Shown: piece by piece, positions 48,519 through 56,801 of the stretch
How positions within the stretch are numbered: position 1 is the stretch's first letter
Layout: the number at the start of each line of letters is the position of its first letter
Origin: Flavobacterium sp.
GTDB taxonomy: Bacteria; Bacteroidota; Bacteroidia; Flavobacteriales; Flavobacteriaceae
DNA: 64,000 nt
Assembly: GCF_027483985.1 (NCBI RefSeq)
Contig: NZ_JAIXTJ010000024.1
Location: 186,001-250,000, forward strand
Direction: 5' to 3'
Notes under the pieces: model-generated
Database searches by the model: none
Told to the model about the DNA's origin: nothing
What the model saw: the letters and a program-made list of their open reading frames with translations, nothing else
Translations under genes and position numbers: made by a program

Positions 48519-49148
48519 TTATTGAAATACAATATCAATATAAGGAATTCCAAAGTTTACTACTGGTCCTCCAGTACCATAAAAATTAGAGCCTGTAATT
48601 GTAAATCCACCAGATGTCACTGGGAATACGCTACTTGAGCTTGTAAATCTCAAAATTCTGCCGATGGTATTGCCAATGTTGCCACCATATCCTCCAGCAG
48701 GTAGCGTTCTTCTTATTGTATACGATTGATTTGCAATTAAATTAACTGGAGTGATGCTAACATAACTTGTTGCGGTTGAACCAAATAAATGATTTCCAGT
48801 GTAAATTACAGCATTGGTTGTAGTGTCCACAATTTCGATAGTATAAGGAAGATTATTTGCAAATAATGTTGCATTTCCTTGATAACCGATACTACAAATG
48901 GTTTTGTTTGCGTTTACAGTAAATGTGTATTGATGGGTTAACAAATCCATTGTAGAAACATCTTGAAATGATGGATTTGCAGTTGCCGTTGCGGCGAAAA
49001 CTTGTTGAAATAAAGTATTAGTTGTAGTACATGTTGGAGTTGTAGCAACTGGATCTGGAACAGTACTACCACAACTAGGACCAACAATAAGCGTTGCAGC
49101 AACAAGTAAGACGATTGGTAAGCCAATTTTTATTAAGATTTTTTTCAT
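48519..49148 (-). CDS. Thr-rich lipoprotein
   Basis: The 209-residue protein has a lipoprotein signal (LPIVLLVAATLIVGPSCGS, Cys near 27). The mature domain is a beta-sandwich rich in Thr, Asn and Gly: HQYTFTVNANKTICSIGYQG, PYTIEIVDTTTNAVIYTG, NLIANQSYTIRRTL, RILRFTSSSSVFPV, similar in outline to DUF4082-type sandwiches. No specific family is recognised. It starts 4 bases after the Lgt-like gene, and this is suggestive, because Lgt makes lipoproteins. It is the last gene of the operon started by operator 2. Confidence 0.75.
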   Translation of the reverse strand: MKKILIKIGLPIVLLVAATLIVGPSCGSTVPDPVATTPTCTTTNTLFQQVFAATATANPSFQDVSTMDLLTHQYTFTVNANKTICSIGYQGNATLFANNLPYTIEIVDTTTNAVIYTGNHLFGSTATSYVSITPVNLIANQSYTIRRTLPAGGYGGNIGNTIGRILRFTSSSSVFPVTSGGFTITGSNFYGTGGPVVNFGIPYIDIVFQ

Positions 49149-49152
49149 CTTT

Positions 49153-49944
49153 TTAATTTTTAAGTATTAATTTATTTTGATATAATTTTTTGTAAAATAA
49201 AAATGAGCTGATTAAAAGTAATAACGCGATGAATTGCGAATGAGATAAATATCCATCAAGGATGTAGCCTCTTTCATCACCTCGAAAAAGTTCTAGAAAA
49301 GCTCTGCATAACGCATAGATTGCTAAGTATAAAACAAATACCTGTCCGTTGAAAGATTTAAATTTTTTAACTACTAAAAGAAACAGCATCAATAGCAGTA
49401 AAATAACTGCTTCATAAAGTTGGGTAGGATGAACCGAAATGTTGTTAGAAGTTGGAAAAACTACAGCAATAAAACTACTTGTAGGCAAACCATAACAACA
49501 ACCTGCACAATAACATCCAATTCTTCCCATACAATGAGCTATTAATGTGGTTATTGCTAAAATATCTAACATTGGTAAAATAGCAATTTTCTTTTTGTTT
49601 AAGTACCAAATAACTGTTGGAATACAAGTTACAAATGATCCATAAAAAACAAATCCACCTGAAACATTATCCAATAATAAACTTGGATTATTCCAATAAA
49701 AAATAGGCTTTTCCAAATAGTAAAATAATTTTCCACCAATAAATCCAGCAATAAAAATTATGTAGAAGAACGAATTGGATAATTCAATTGCTAAATCTTT
49801 TTTAGCGCTCCATTTTGTGTATAAAGTAGCAAACAACGATCCTAATGCTATGCAAAAAGCATACGTATAAACCGTAACCTGCTTAACATTAATAAAGTTA
49901 GATAGCAAATCAGGAAGATTGAAATTAAGTAATTCTCTGTACAT
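49153..49944 (-). CDS. Prolipoprotein diacylglyceryl transferase-like membrane protein
   Basis: The 263-residue protein has seven membrane helices and Lgt family motifs: GGFVFYGSFV (about 97), MGRIGCYCAGCCYGLPT (about 138-155), HPTQLYEA and ELFRGDERGY (about 225). The His that follows GG in E. coli Lgt (position 103) is Tyr here, a variant that does occur in other Lgt-like proteins. It probably transfers diacylglycerol to lipoproteins, but a specialised role is likely, because it lies in the accessory operon between an outer-membrane protein and a lipoprotein instead of with core genes. Confidence 0.82.
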   Translation of the reverse strand: MYRELLNFNLPDLLSNFINVKQVTVYTYAFCIALGSLFATLYTKWSAKKDLAIELSNSFFYIIFIAGFIGGKLFYYLEKPIFYWNNPSLLLDNVSGGFVFYGSFVTCIPTVIWYLNKKKIAILPMLDILAITTLIAHCMGRIGCYCAGCCYGLPTSSFIAVVFPTSNNISVHPTQLYEAVILLLLMLFLLVVKKFKSFNGQVFVLYLAIYALCRAFLELFRGDERGYILDGYLSHSQFIALLLLISSFLFYKKLYQNKLILKN

Positions 49945-50054
49945 ATTAATTTATTTTTTATCTAGATTACAAGTATCGATTTTGCAGTTTAACTCCTAAA
50001 TCTGGCAGTTTCTAGAACACCTGCTTTTTTTGAATTTCTATTTTAACAGTTGTT

Positions 50055-50708
50055 TTATCTTAACAAGGTTACGTGTCCAACATAATCATAAGAAATACCT
50101 ACGCTCAAACCATTACTTCCATAGCCTGCGCTAATTCCTAAAAAACTATTTTTTGTTAATTTAATTAGGTTAGCTTTCGCATTCACCTGCCACATTCCCA
50201 CAACACTTTTATCTTTAGCTTCATATACTGTTTCTAGAAATAAATCTTGTTCATAAGCATCTATTCTGATAGAGTTGGGTGATGGGTTAATACCAATTCC
50301 TGCCATAGCATTGAATTCAAATTGATGTTTTTTTCCTAATCTTATGCTTGGTCCAGTCATTACTGAAATTTGTGACCATGATATAGAACCCGGTGGATCT
50401 GGAATAGGAATGTATCTTGGTGGTGTTTTTCGTTTTCTAGTAATACTTGCAACTCCATCGTCATCAAGAGAGCCTGTAGAAAAGCCAATTCTTGAAGCAA
50501 TTCCCCAAGTATCACCCCAACGATGTCCTGCACCAAAATTTACTCCGTTTCCTGCAAATAAAGGTCGACTTGGATTTTGATTTTCTTTTAAGGAAGAAAA
50601 GGTGTATCCTGCATCCACACTAAATTGATGGTAGGGTTCCCATTTTTTTTGAGCAAAGCTCATCGCAGTTACAAATAACATTACGATAATTGTGATTTTT
50701 GTTTTCAT
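50055..50708 (-). CDS. Outer-membrane beta-barrel protein (paralogue 2)
   Basis: The 217-residue protein has the same signal peptide and barrel pattern as the protein at 46650-47354 and is nearly identical to it for the first 177 residues (few differences such as S for L, N for D and A for I). The last strands differ: ANLIKLTKNSFLGISAGYGS then NGLSVGISYDYVGHVTLLR, without cysteines. It is the first gene of the operon with the Lgt-like and lipoprotein genes and is preceded by operator 2. Confidence 0.8.
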   Translation of the reverse strand: MKTKITIIVMLFVTAMSFAQKKWEPYHQFSVDAGYTFSSLKENQNPSRPLFAGNGVNFGAGHRWGDTWGIASRIGFSTGSLDDDGVASITRKRKTPPRYIPIPDPPGSISWSQISVMTGPSIRLGKKHQFEFNAMAGIGINPSPNSIRIDAYEQDLFLETVYEAKDKSVVGMWQVNAKANLIKLTKNSFLGISAGYGSNGLSVGISYDYVGHVTLLR

Positions 50709-50736
50709 TATGAATAGTTTTTGTTTTCCCTACTCT
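50179..50736. repeat. 558-bp duplicated block, copy 2
   Basis: Copy of 46825-47382, ungapped at a constant offset. Both copies are on the same strand relative to their promoters. Identity stops abruptly at TACTCT in the untranslated leader, upstream of which the sequences are unrelated except for the operator. Confidence 0.9.
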
Positions 50737-50783
50737 TTATTGGATTTTCAGGTAACTCCATTTGTAAATTAACATACACTTTA

Positions 50784-50851
50784 CAAAATTGTAAAAAACA
50801 AGTTTTAGTTGATATAGTTAATAAACCCATTTTAACTCCGTTGTTTAACGG
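50784..50851 (-). promoter_or_regulatory. Two-part operator 2 and -7 box (Lgt-like operon)
   Basis: On the minus strand: CCGTTAAACAACGG (50838-50851), 10 bases, GGTTTATTAACT (50816-50827), 24 bases, then CAATTTTG (50784-50791). Distal site to -7 box is 46 bases. Confidence 0.75.
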
Positions 50852-50960
50852 TATTTTGCGTTTTTGTTTTGATAAACAAATATTGTTCTTTTTTCAAAAC
50901 AAAAAATCCCTTAATAAATGGATACCAGGGATTTGGGAAAAGTAAAAGTTAAGAGAAAAA

Positions 50961-51605
50961 TTATTTTTTGATGTTTTTGTAATAATAGGCGATGGCCTCA
51001 CCTAAGGAAGAAATATGTAATTTTTCGTAGATGTGTTTGGCATGTGTATTGACGGTAGCATAGCTTATTCCGAGGGAATCGGCTACCATTTTATAACTTA
51101 AACCATCAGACAATAATGCAAGTACTTCGTTTTCTTTTTGAGAAAGTGGATTTTTTGATTGCTTGGGCTTGTTGAAATATTCTAGAACTTTTTTAGCAAT
51201 ACCAGGATTCAAAGCTGCACCACCTTGACTTACTTCCTCAATGGCTTGAAGTATACGTTGAGGTTTGTCATTTTTAAGAATGTATCCACTAGCTCCGTTT
51301 TTGATACAACTGAATATTTTTTCGTCATCATCAAAAGCAGTTTGCATCAATACTTTAACTTCGGGATGATGGAGCTTTATTTGTTTTAAGCCTTCAATGC
51401 CATTTACTTCAGGCATATTGATGTCCATTAAAACTACATCGGGATAATAAGATTCCATTTCGGAAAGTACATTTTTACAGTTCATCGCTTCACCTATGCA
51501 TTGTAAAGTGTCATTGAGCATTAGCAGTGCTTTCAGACTGTCTCTGCGTTCATTGCTGTCGTCGTATATAAAAATCCGTATTGGCATGTTACAAAAGTAT
51601 AGCAT
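50961..51605 (-). CDS. NarL/LuxR-type response regulator
   Basis: The 214-residue protein has a receiver domain (about 5-122; phospho-accepting Asp in VVLMDINMP near 57, Lys in FILK-type ILKND near 107) and a LuxR-type helix-turn-helix (about 150-210; LSQKENEVLALLSDGLSYKM, ISYATVNTHAKHIYEKLHI). It follows the propeller sensor gene on the same strand by 25 bases, so it is the cognate regulator. It or its paralogue at 56801 is the best candidate to bind the three operators, because NarL-type proteins bind short dyads of this kind. Confidence 0.92.
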   Translation of the reverse strand: MLYFCNMPIRIFIYDDSNERRDSLKALLMLNDTLQCIGEAMNCKNVLSEMESYYPDVVLMDINMPEVNGIEGLKQIKLHHPEVKVLMQTAFDDDEKIFSCIKNGASGYILKNDKPQRILQAIEEVSQGGAALNPGIAKKVLEYFNKPKQSKNPLSQKENEVLALLSDGLSYKMVADSLGISYATVNTHAKHIYEKLHISSLGEAIAYYYKNIKK

Positions 51606-51630
51606 TATTATAGCACTGGAGTACCTTAAT

Positions 51631-54498
51631 TTAGTGATGAGGAATTGTGATAGTAATTTCAGTTCCAGTCAAAGGATTGGAGATTATTGTCAATGTTCCT
51701 TTTAATTCAGACACTCTTGTTTTTATGTTTGTAATTCCGTTTCCTTTCATGATAGTTGGGTCAAATCCAATTCCATTATCAGAAATTTTAATAGTCAAAA
51801 TAGAATTTTGCATTTGAATTACAACATTAATTTGCTTTGCTTTACTATATTTTACTGCATTATTGATAGTCTCTTTGGTAATTAAAACAATATTTTTTCG
51901 AGTAGTTATATCGGTAACTTCAACATCAATTTGTGAATCAATTTCAATTTTATAGTCAATATTGGTTGAACCAATGATTTCGTTAGCAAAGTTTTTTATT
52001 CTAGAACTCATTGTCAAGAATTCGTCTTTACCAGGTTTCATACTCCAAATAATATCACCAATCTTATCGGCTAAATTTTGCGATTGGCTTTCAATTTTTT
52101 CTAGTACTTTTTGAGCTTCATTTGGATTTCTATAGATTAATTTATTGGCAACAACACTGTTTATTTGCAAACTACTCAAAGTTGATCCTATGTCATCATG
52201 CAAATCTGCTGTAATTTTATTGCGTTGTTGCTCTAGTAAAAGTTGTTTTTCATAATTTATTTTTTGTTTTTCTAGTTTTCGTTGGGTGTAATAAAAAATG
52301 GATAGCCCTGCCATAAAAATAATTAGTATAATCCAAAATAGAAAAGTTTGATGAAACGGAATAGCTACGTCAATATTAATTTTCAACTTTTTGGGACTGA
52401 TAAAATTATTTTCATCAATCGCTCTTATTTCAATGTTATTTTCGCCACTTTTAAGTAATAAATTTAAAATATTACCTTCAATTGAGTACCATATTTTGGA
52501 CCGATTAATAGAATATTGAAATTTGTTAAAGTGGCCTGTTAAATCTACTCCTGCTAATTCTAAGACAATATTTTTTTGGTCTTGCTTTAGTGAATAACTA
52601 TTTTTGCAAAGTTCATTTTTGTTGTTAATTTTAACGGAAATAATTATTGGCGTACAATCATTATTTTTATTTTTTAGAGAAATGGGTATTATTGATATTC
52701 CAGTACTGGTAGCAACATAAACGCTATCGTTTTTGTGAACAAAGTCATTTACATGATTAGATGTTAAACCATCTACTTTAGATATTTTACGTATTGAATA
52801 TTTTGGCAATTTAGATGAGTTTAAAATATATATTCCATCTTTGGAGGCAATCCATAATTCCTTATTAATTTGAAGTAATTTTGTGCAGTTAATGGGTAGA
52901 TTATTCGAATTTGTAAGGCTAAATAGTATTTTGTTTTTTTGAACTAAATAGATACCTCCTTTAAAAGTGCTAAACCAAAGAGTACCTTTTGAACTGCTTT
53001 CAATGCATTGAATATTATCATTTTGTAAAGTAGAATTTGAAAAAAACAGGCTATAAGTTTCGTTTTTTAAATCATATTTATATACACCTAAATTTGCTGT
53101 AAAATAAAATGAGAAATCATCAATTTTATCAATGGATAATATTCGTTCATTTGGACTTTTAATGTATTTATAAGTATTGTTTAAAACATTTAATTTAAAA
53201 ATTCCATTATTATTTCCTAAAAGTAAAATACTATCATTTAATTTTTGAGCTGTTTTTAGAGAAGCTATCCTCTTGTCAGAGAGATAGAGATTGTTGCATT
53301 TTCCGTAGTTTATGCAATAACCCATATCAGACGTAATAATAGTTTTATCATTGAAAGAAGCAATCGAACGAATCCAAGGGTTTTGCAGATGTTCTACAAC
53401 TTTATGATTAAGTGACTTTTTCCCTTTCTCATATATTTCTCCTTGATGATTACCAGCTAAAAGTGTGTTATAATCAGTTACGTGAATACTTAAAAAATTT
53501 GAATCTAACGAACCAAATTCCGATATTGTTTGAATTTGAGAGGTAGAAAACTTAAGTAGTCCATTGTTTAGGCTTCCTAACCACACATTATTATTAACAT
53601 CTTTATAATAGTAATTGATTTCTTTATTAGTCAAAATTGAATTTTTTAGTTCGAATGTTGTTTTATCATATACCATAATTTTGCCTGTAACTGTAATCAA
53701 AGCAAACTCATTTTTGGAAGAACTATACCATTTAATTTGTTGACCAGGTTTTAATACATTTAATTTTACTTTAAATGGTATTGCAGAGTTTATTTTGAAG
53801 TAGTTGATATAATTTCTATACAATTCATAATAGCCATTTTCTTCCGATATATTACTTAATGTGTTTTCATTTGTAGGAGTTGAATAAAAGAATGTTTCAA
53901 TTAAAGTGTTATTTTGATTAATTTTTAATTGATTTAATTTGTTATTTGTAGATGGTTTTAATTTGTTGGATTTAATTTCAAATTCTTTATTATTAATGAA
54001 AAGTAATTTACTATGATAATTAAATTTAACGTCTGCTAACTTTTTATTTTTAAAAAACAATAATTCACTAGAGTTTTGAAAATAAATACCATTAACTGGA
54101 TGTACTTGGATGTTTAAAAGAGTTCGACTTGATTTTATAATTTTTTTATTACTTTCAAACGAGATAAATCGGTTGGATTTTTCATCAAAGTAGCTTGGTG
54201 GTTGTTTGTAGCAATTGGCCCAAATCGTACCATTTTTCTCTTTCCTAATTTGGATAACATCGTTTGATGGCAAGCCGTTTTTTGTACTATAATTTACAAA
54301 TCGTTTCCCATCAAAACGTGATACACCATTGTCGGATCCTATCCATAAAAAACCATTATTATCTTCGGTAATTTCATAGATGTGATTACTAGGCAAACCG
54401 TTTTCTGTGGTAAAGCAATTGGATAATTTATAGCTTTGACCGAAAATTGTTGTCCAAATAAATAAAGTAAAAAGGAGATATACTTGTTTAATAACAAT
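51631..54498 (-). CDS. Propeller-type sensor histidine kinase, non-canonical start
   Basis: The protein has a signal peptide, a series of two-component propeller repeats (ENGLPSNHIYEITEDNNGFL, NKEINYYYKDVNNNVWLGSL, and others, to about 620), a Y_Y_Y domain (about 640-710), one membrane helix, and a HisKA_3 kinase (TADLHDDIGSTLS, His near 767; DNGIGF, GITNIKTRV). The frame upstream of TTG 54396 encodes a signal peptide KQVYLLFTLFIWTTIFGQS and has no ATG, GTG or TTG, only ATT at 54496-54498. I include it because the family needs export. If the TTG were used, the signal peptide and the start of the first repeat would be lost. Confidence 0.85.
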   Translation of the reverse strand: MVIKQVYLLFTLFIWTTIFGQSYKLSNCFTTENGLPSNHIYEITEDNNGFLWIGSDNGVSRFDGKRFVNYSTKNGLPSNDVIQIRKEKNGTIWANCYKQPPSYFDEKSNRFISFESNKKIIKSSRTLLNIQVHPVNGIYFQNSSELLFFKNKKLADVKFNYHSKLLFINNKEFEIKSNKLKPSTNNKLNQLKINQNNTLIETFFYSTPTNENTLSNISEENGYYELYRNYINYFKINSAIPFKVKLNVLKPGQQIKWYSSSKNEFALITVTGKIMVYDKTTFELKNSILTNKEINYYYKDVNNNVWLGSLNNGLLKFSTSQIQTISEFGSLDSNFLSIHVTDYNTLLAGNHQGEIYEKGKKSLNHKVVEHLQNPWIRSIASFNDKTIITSDMGYCINYGKCNNLYLSDKRIASLKTAQKLNDSILLLGNNNGIFKLNVLNNTYKYIKSPNERILSIDKIDDFSFYFTANLGVYKYDLKNETYSLFFSNSTLQNDNIQCIESSSKGTLWFSTFKGGIYLVQKNKILFSLTNSNNLPINCTKLLQINKELWIASKDGIYILNSSKLPKYSIRKISKVDGLTSNHVNDFVHKNDSVYVATSTGISIIPISLKNKNNDCTPIIISVKINNKNELCKNSYSLKQDQKNIVLELAGVDLTGHFNKFQYSINRSKIWYSIEGNILNLLLKSGENNIEIRAIDENNFISPKKLKINIDVAIPFHQTFLFWIILIIFMAGLSIFYYTQRKLEKQKINYEKQLLLEQQRNKITADLHDDIGSTLSSLQINSVVANKLIYRNPNEAQKVLEKIESQSQNLADKIGDIIWSMKPGKDEFLTMSSRIKNFANEIIGSTNIDYKIEIDSQIDVEVTDITTRKNIVLITKETINNAVKYSKAKQINVVIQMQNSILTIKISDNGIGFDPTIMKGNGITNIKTRVSELKGTLTIISNPLTGTEITITIPHH

Positions 54499-54569
54499 TT
54501 TTTTTAATTAGTGCTAATTTAAGTAATAATCGATTAAAATCACTACTTTAATTTATAATTTGAAAAACA

Positions 54570-54637
54570 CCGTCGTTTAACGGATATAGAATTAGTTAAA
54601 CAACTATTAATAAAAAAGTAGGAAGTTGGTTACTTTG
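54570..54637 (+). promoter_or_regulatory. Two-part operator 3 and -7 box (kinase-regulator operon)
   Basis: CCGTCGTTTAACGG (54570-54583), 10 bases, AGTTAAACAACT (54594-54605), 24 bases, then TTACTTTG (54630-54637). The distal site is the exact mate of operator 1, with the sequence ATAT after it also shared, and the same 46-base distance. Confidence 0.75.
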
Positions 54638-54692
54638 TATCAAAATAAAAACTATTTTTATACAACTATAACCAATTTAAAAACAAAAGATT

Positions 54693-55391
54693 ATGAGACT
54701 AAGAAATTTACTTGGCTACTTACTAGTAGCTATTGCTTCAGTTTTGATTACTTATTTTATTATGCAACCTACAACTGATCCGGTGTCGCCAGTTCCAGAT
54801 TCCCAAAATATCTGTATGGATTATGATGCTCAAAAAATGAGCACACTCGATGCCGACCTGATTCATGTTATGACGAAAGGATATAAATATAATCAATTAG
54901 AGTACATTCAATCAAAATCTGGAACTATTGCTCCAAAAGACGCTAATGCAATATGGTTTGATTTAGAAACTTTAAAAAAGTATTTATATCACATTGAAAA
55001 AAAATCTAAGAATGTAGATGGAACTCTAACTGATAAGAATCTAGGCGTTAGATTTTATTACTCAACATATCCTTCGAATGACACTGTTCAGAAATATGAT
55101 TTTAAAGATTTAAAGGATTCATCTGGGAATTTATTATTCAAAGATTATGAAGGTTTACATACTTTAGTTATGATACCAACAATTACAATTGGAGATCAAA
55201 TTTTAGATTTTAATCCACTTGATGAATCTACTTTTAGAGAAGGATTTTCTCAAAAAAGTAATTATGCTTATAGACCAGGCGAAAATATCCCAAATAATCA
55301 AACAGGTGCGCTCGCGGGTACAAGAGATATGAGTGGTCAAAACCACGGTACCTTATATCCTCCAGGACCAGCAGTAGGAATGGGCTTTTAA
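54693..55391 (+). CDS. Exported protein of unknown function
   Basis: The 232-residue protein has one N-terminal membrane helix or signal (LLGYLLVAIASVLITYFIM) followed by a soluble region with ICMDYDAQKMSTLDADLIHV, IWFDLETLKKYLYHIEKK, GVRFYYSTYPSND and LHTLVMIPTIT, ending GTLYPPGPAVGMGF. Proteins with this order (a KYL-IE helix, a FYYxxYP strand, a VMIPT strand) are frequent in flavobacteria next to kinase genes, but no function is known. It is the first gene of the operon under operator 3. Confidence 0.7.
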   Translation: MRLRNLLGYLLVAIASVLITYFIMQPTTDPVSPVPDSQNICMDYDAQKMSTLDADLIHVMTKGYKYNQLEYIQSKSGTIAPKDANAIWFDLETLKKYLYHIEKKSKNVDGTLTDKNLGVRFYYSTYPSNDTVQKYDFKDLKDSSGNLLFKDYEGLHTLVMIPTITIGDQILDFNPLDESTFREGFSQKSNYAYRPGENIPNNQTGALAGTRDMSGQNHGTLYPPGPAVGMGF

Positions 55392-55401
55392 TTATTTTTT
55401 T

Positions 55402-56052
55402 ATGTATGAACAACCAAAAATATTAATACATCTATTGCATCTTTGCGAATTTATCGCCTTGGTGGCAGGAATTATTAAGTTTAAATCTTTAAAAAATTCT
55501 TATTGGAAGTGGTTTGTCGTTTACCTTGCTTATATTTTTGTTTATGAAATTATAAGTTTTGTTGCCAAAGCAGAGTTCAAATCTAAAATTGGAGTTTTTC
55601 AATCTTATGTGCATATACCCATAGAGTATTTGTTTCTTTTTTGGTTGTTTGCAGTAAAATCGCTTAAGAATAAAGCCTTATTTTGGTGGTTATCGTTGTT
55701 GTTTTTAGTTTCATTGGTATTTGATGATTACCTAAAACAAAAGGATTATTCTTTTTTATCCTTAAATACAACGGTCGGAAATTTACTTTTACTGGTTCTC
55801 GTAATGTCAGAATTTTTGAAGCAAATAAAAAGCGATGCCATTTTGAATTTTAAGGAGAATAAAATGTTTTATATCAATGTAGGAGTAACTTTCTTTTATA
55901 TTGGAAACATGCCTTTTTTTGCCTTATACTTCGATATTTTAGAAATTCCTAAGTATTGGAATAGTTATTATATCTATTTTATGGTTTCTAATTGTTTAAT
56001 GTACTTACTATTTGCAGCATCATTTATATGGGGAAAAGTCAAATCATATTAA
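55402..56052 (+). CDS. Multi-helix membrane protein of the kinase operon
   Basis: The 216-residue protein has about seven membrane helices (LLHLCEFIALVAGIIKF, WFVVYLAYIFVYEIISF, IPIEYLFLFWLFAV, LFWWLSLLFLVSLVF, LLLLVLVMSEFL, INVGVTFFYIGNMPFFALYF, LMYLLFAASFIWG). No family is recognised. Its position between an exported protein and a soluble histidine kinase with one membrane helix suggests that it could be the sensory partner of that kinase. The kinase gene starts inside its end (25 bases of overlap). Confidence 0.7.
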   Translation: MYEQPKILIHLLHLCEFIALVAGIIKFKSLKNSYWKWFVVYLAYIFVYEIISFVAKAEFKSKIGVFQSYVHIPIEYLFLFWLFAVKSLKNKALFWWLSLLFLVSLVFDDYLKQKDYSFLSLNTTVGNLLLLVLVMSEFLKQIKSDAILNFKENKMFYINVGVTFFYIGNMPFFALYFDILEIPKYWNSYYIYFMVSNCLMYLLFAASFIWGKVKSY

Positions 56053-56801
56053 ATACTATTTTATTTTTTGTATTTTTTATTGCATTCATAATTGCAATAT
56101 TCTCTTTTGTGCGTCAATATAATTTAAAAAAGAAAGAACATATTATGATGATTCAAACGCAACACGAGCAACACCAACAAGAACTTTTGGCTACTCAAAT
56201 TGAAATACAAAACCAAACAATGCAGCATATTGGTCGCGAAATTCACGATAACATTGGGCAGAAGTTAACCTTAGCCAGTTTGTATACGCAGCAATTGGCT
56301 TATGAAAATAAAGCACCTCACATTAACGAGAATATCGAAAATATAAGTGCAATAATTAACCAATCGCTTAAAGAGTTGCGTGCGCTTTCCAAAAATCTAA
56401 CTGATAATACTATTGATACCAGTCCGATTACGGTTTTATTAGAAGAAGAATTTCAAAAGATAGCCGATTTGAAAATATGTAAAGTAAATTTTAGTTCGGA
56501 TGCCACTCATTTGGTTTTACCTTATCAAACGAAAAGTGTACTGCTACGAATTGTTCAAGAGTTTCTTCAAAACAGCATTAAATATTCTAAATGCAAGAAC
56601 ATTGTTGGACTTCTAACTAAAAACGAACAATCCATTACACTTTCAATCGCTGATGACGGAATTGGGTTTGATGTTTCAAAAAAATCTGATGGAATTGGGT
56701 GGAGTAATATTAAAAAACGCACCGAAATCATTGGCGGAACTTCAAGTTTAAAAAGTAGTGCTGAAGGAACACATTTGTTAATTTCTATTCCAAGTATATA
56801 A
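56028..56801 (+). CDS. HisKA_3 sensor histidine kinase
   Basis: The 257-residue protein starts at 56028, giving one N-terminal membrane helix (IILNTILFFVFFIAFIIAIF), a coiled linker, an H-box QHIGREIHDNIGQKLTLASL (His near 73) and an ATPase domain (VQEFLQNSIKYSKC, ADDGIGFDVSKKSDGIGWSN). This is the NarX-like class that pairs with LuxR-type regulators. An in-frame ATG at 55992 would add 12 residues inside the preceding gene. It has almost no extracytoplasmic part, so sensing may rely on the membrane protein encoded upstream. Its stop overlaps the regulator start (TAATG). Confidence 0.88.
   Translation: MGKSQIILNTILFFVFFIAFIIAIFSFVRQYNLKKKEHIMMIQTQHEQHQQELLATQIEIQNQTMQHIGREIHDNIGQKLTLASLYTQQLAYENKAPHINENIENISAIINQSLKELRALSKNLTDNTIDTSPITVLLEEEFQKIADLKICKVNFSSDATHLVLPYQTKSVLLRIVQEFLQNSIKYSKCKNIVGLLTKNEQSITLSIADDGIGFDVSKKSDGIGWSNIKKRTEIIGGTSSLKSSAEGTHLLISIPSI

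Noticed and set aside
49980..50050. A fourth copy of the two-part operator between the Lgt-like gene and paralogue 2
   Set aside because: Only scattered AGTTTAACT-like pieces occur; there is no CCGTY...ACGG dyad and no -7 box at the fixed distance.
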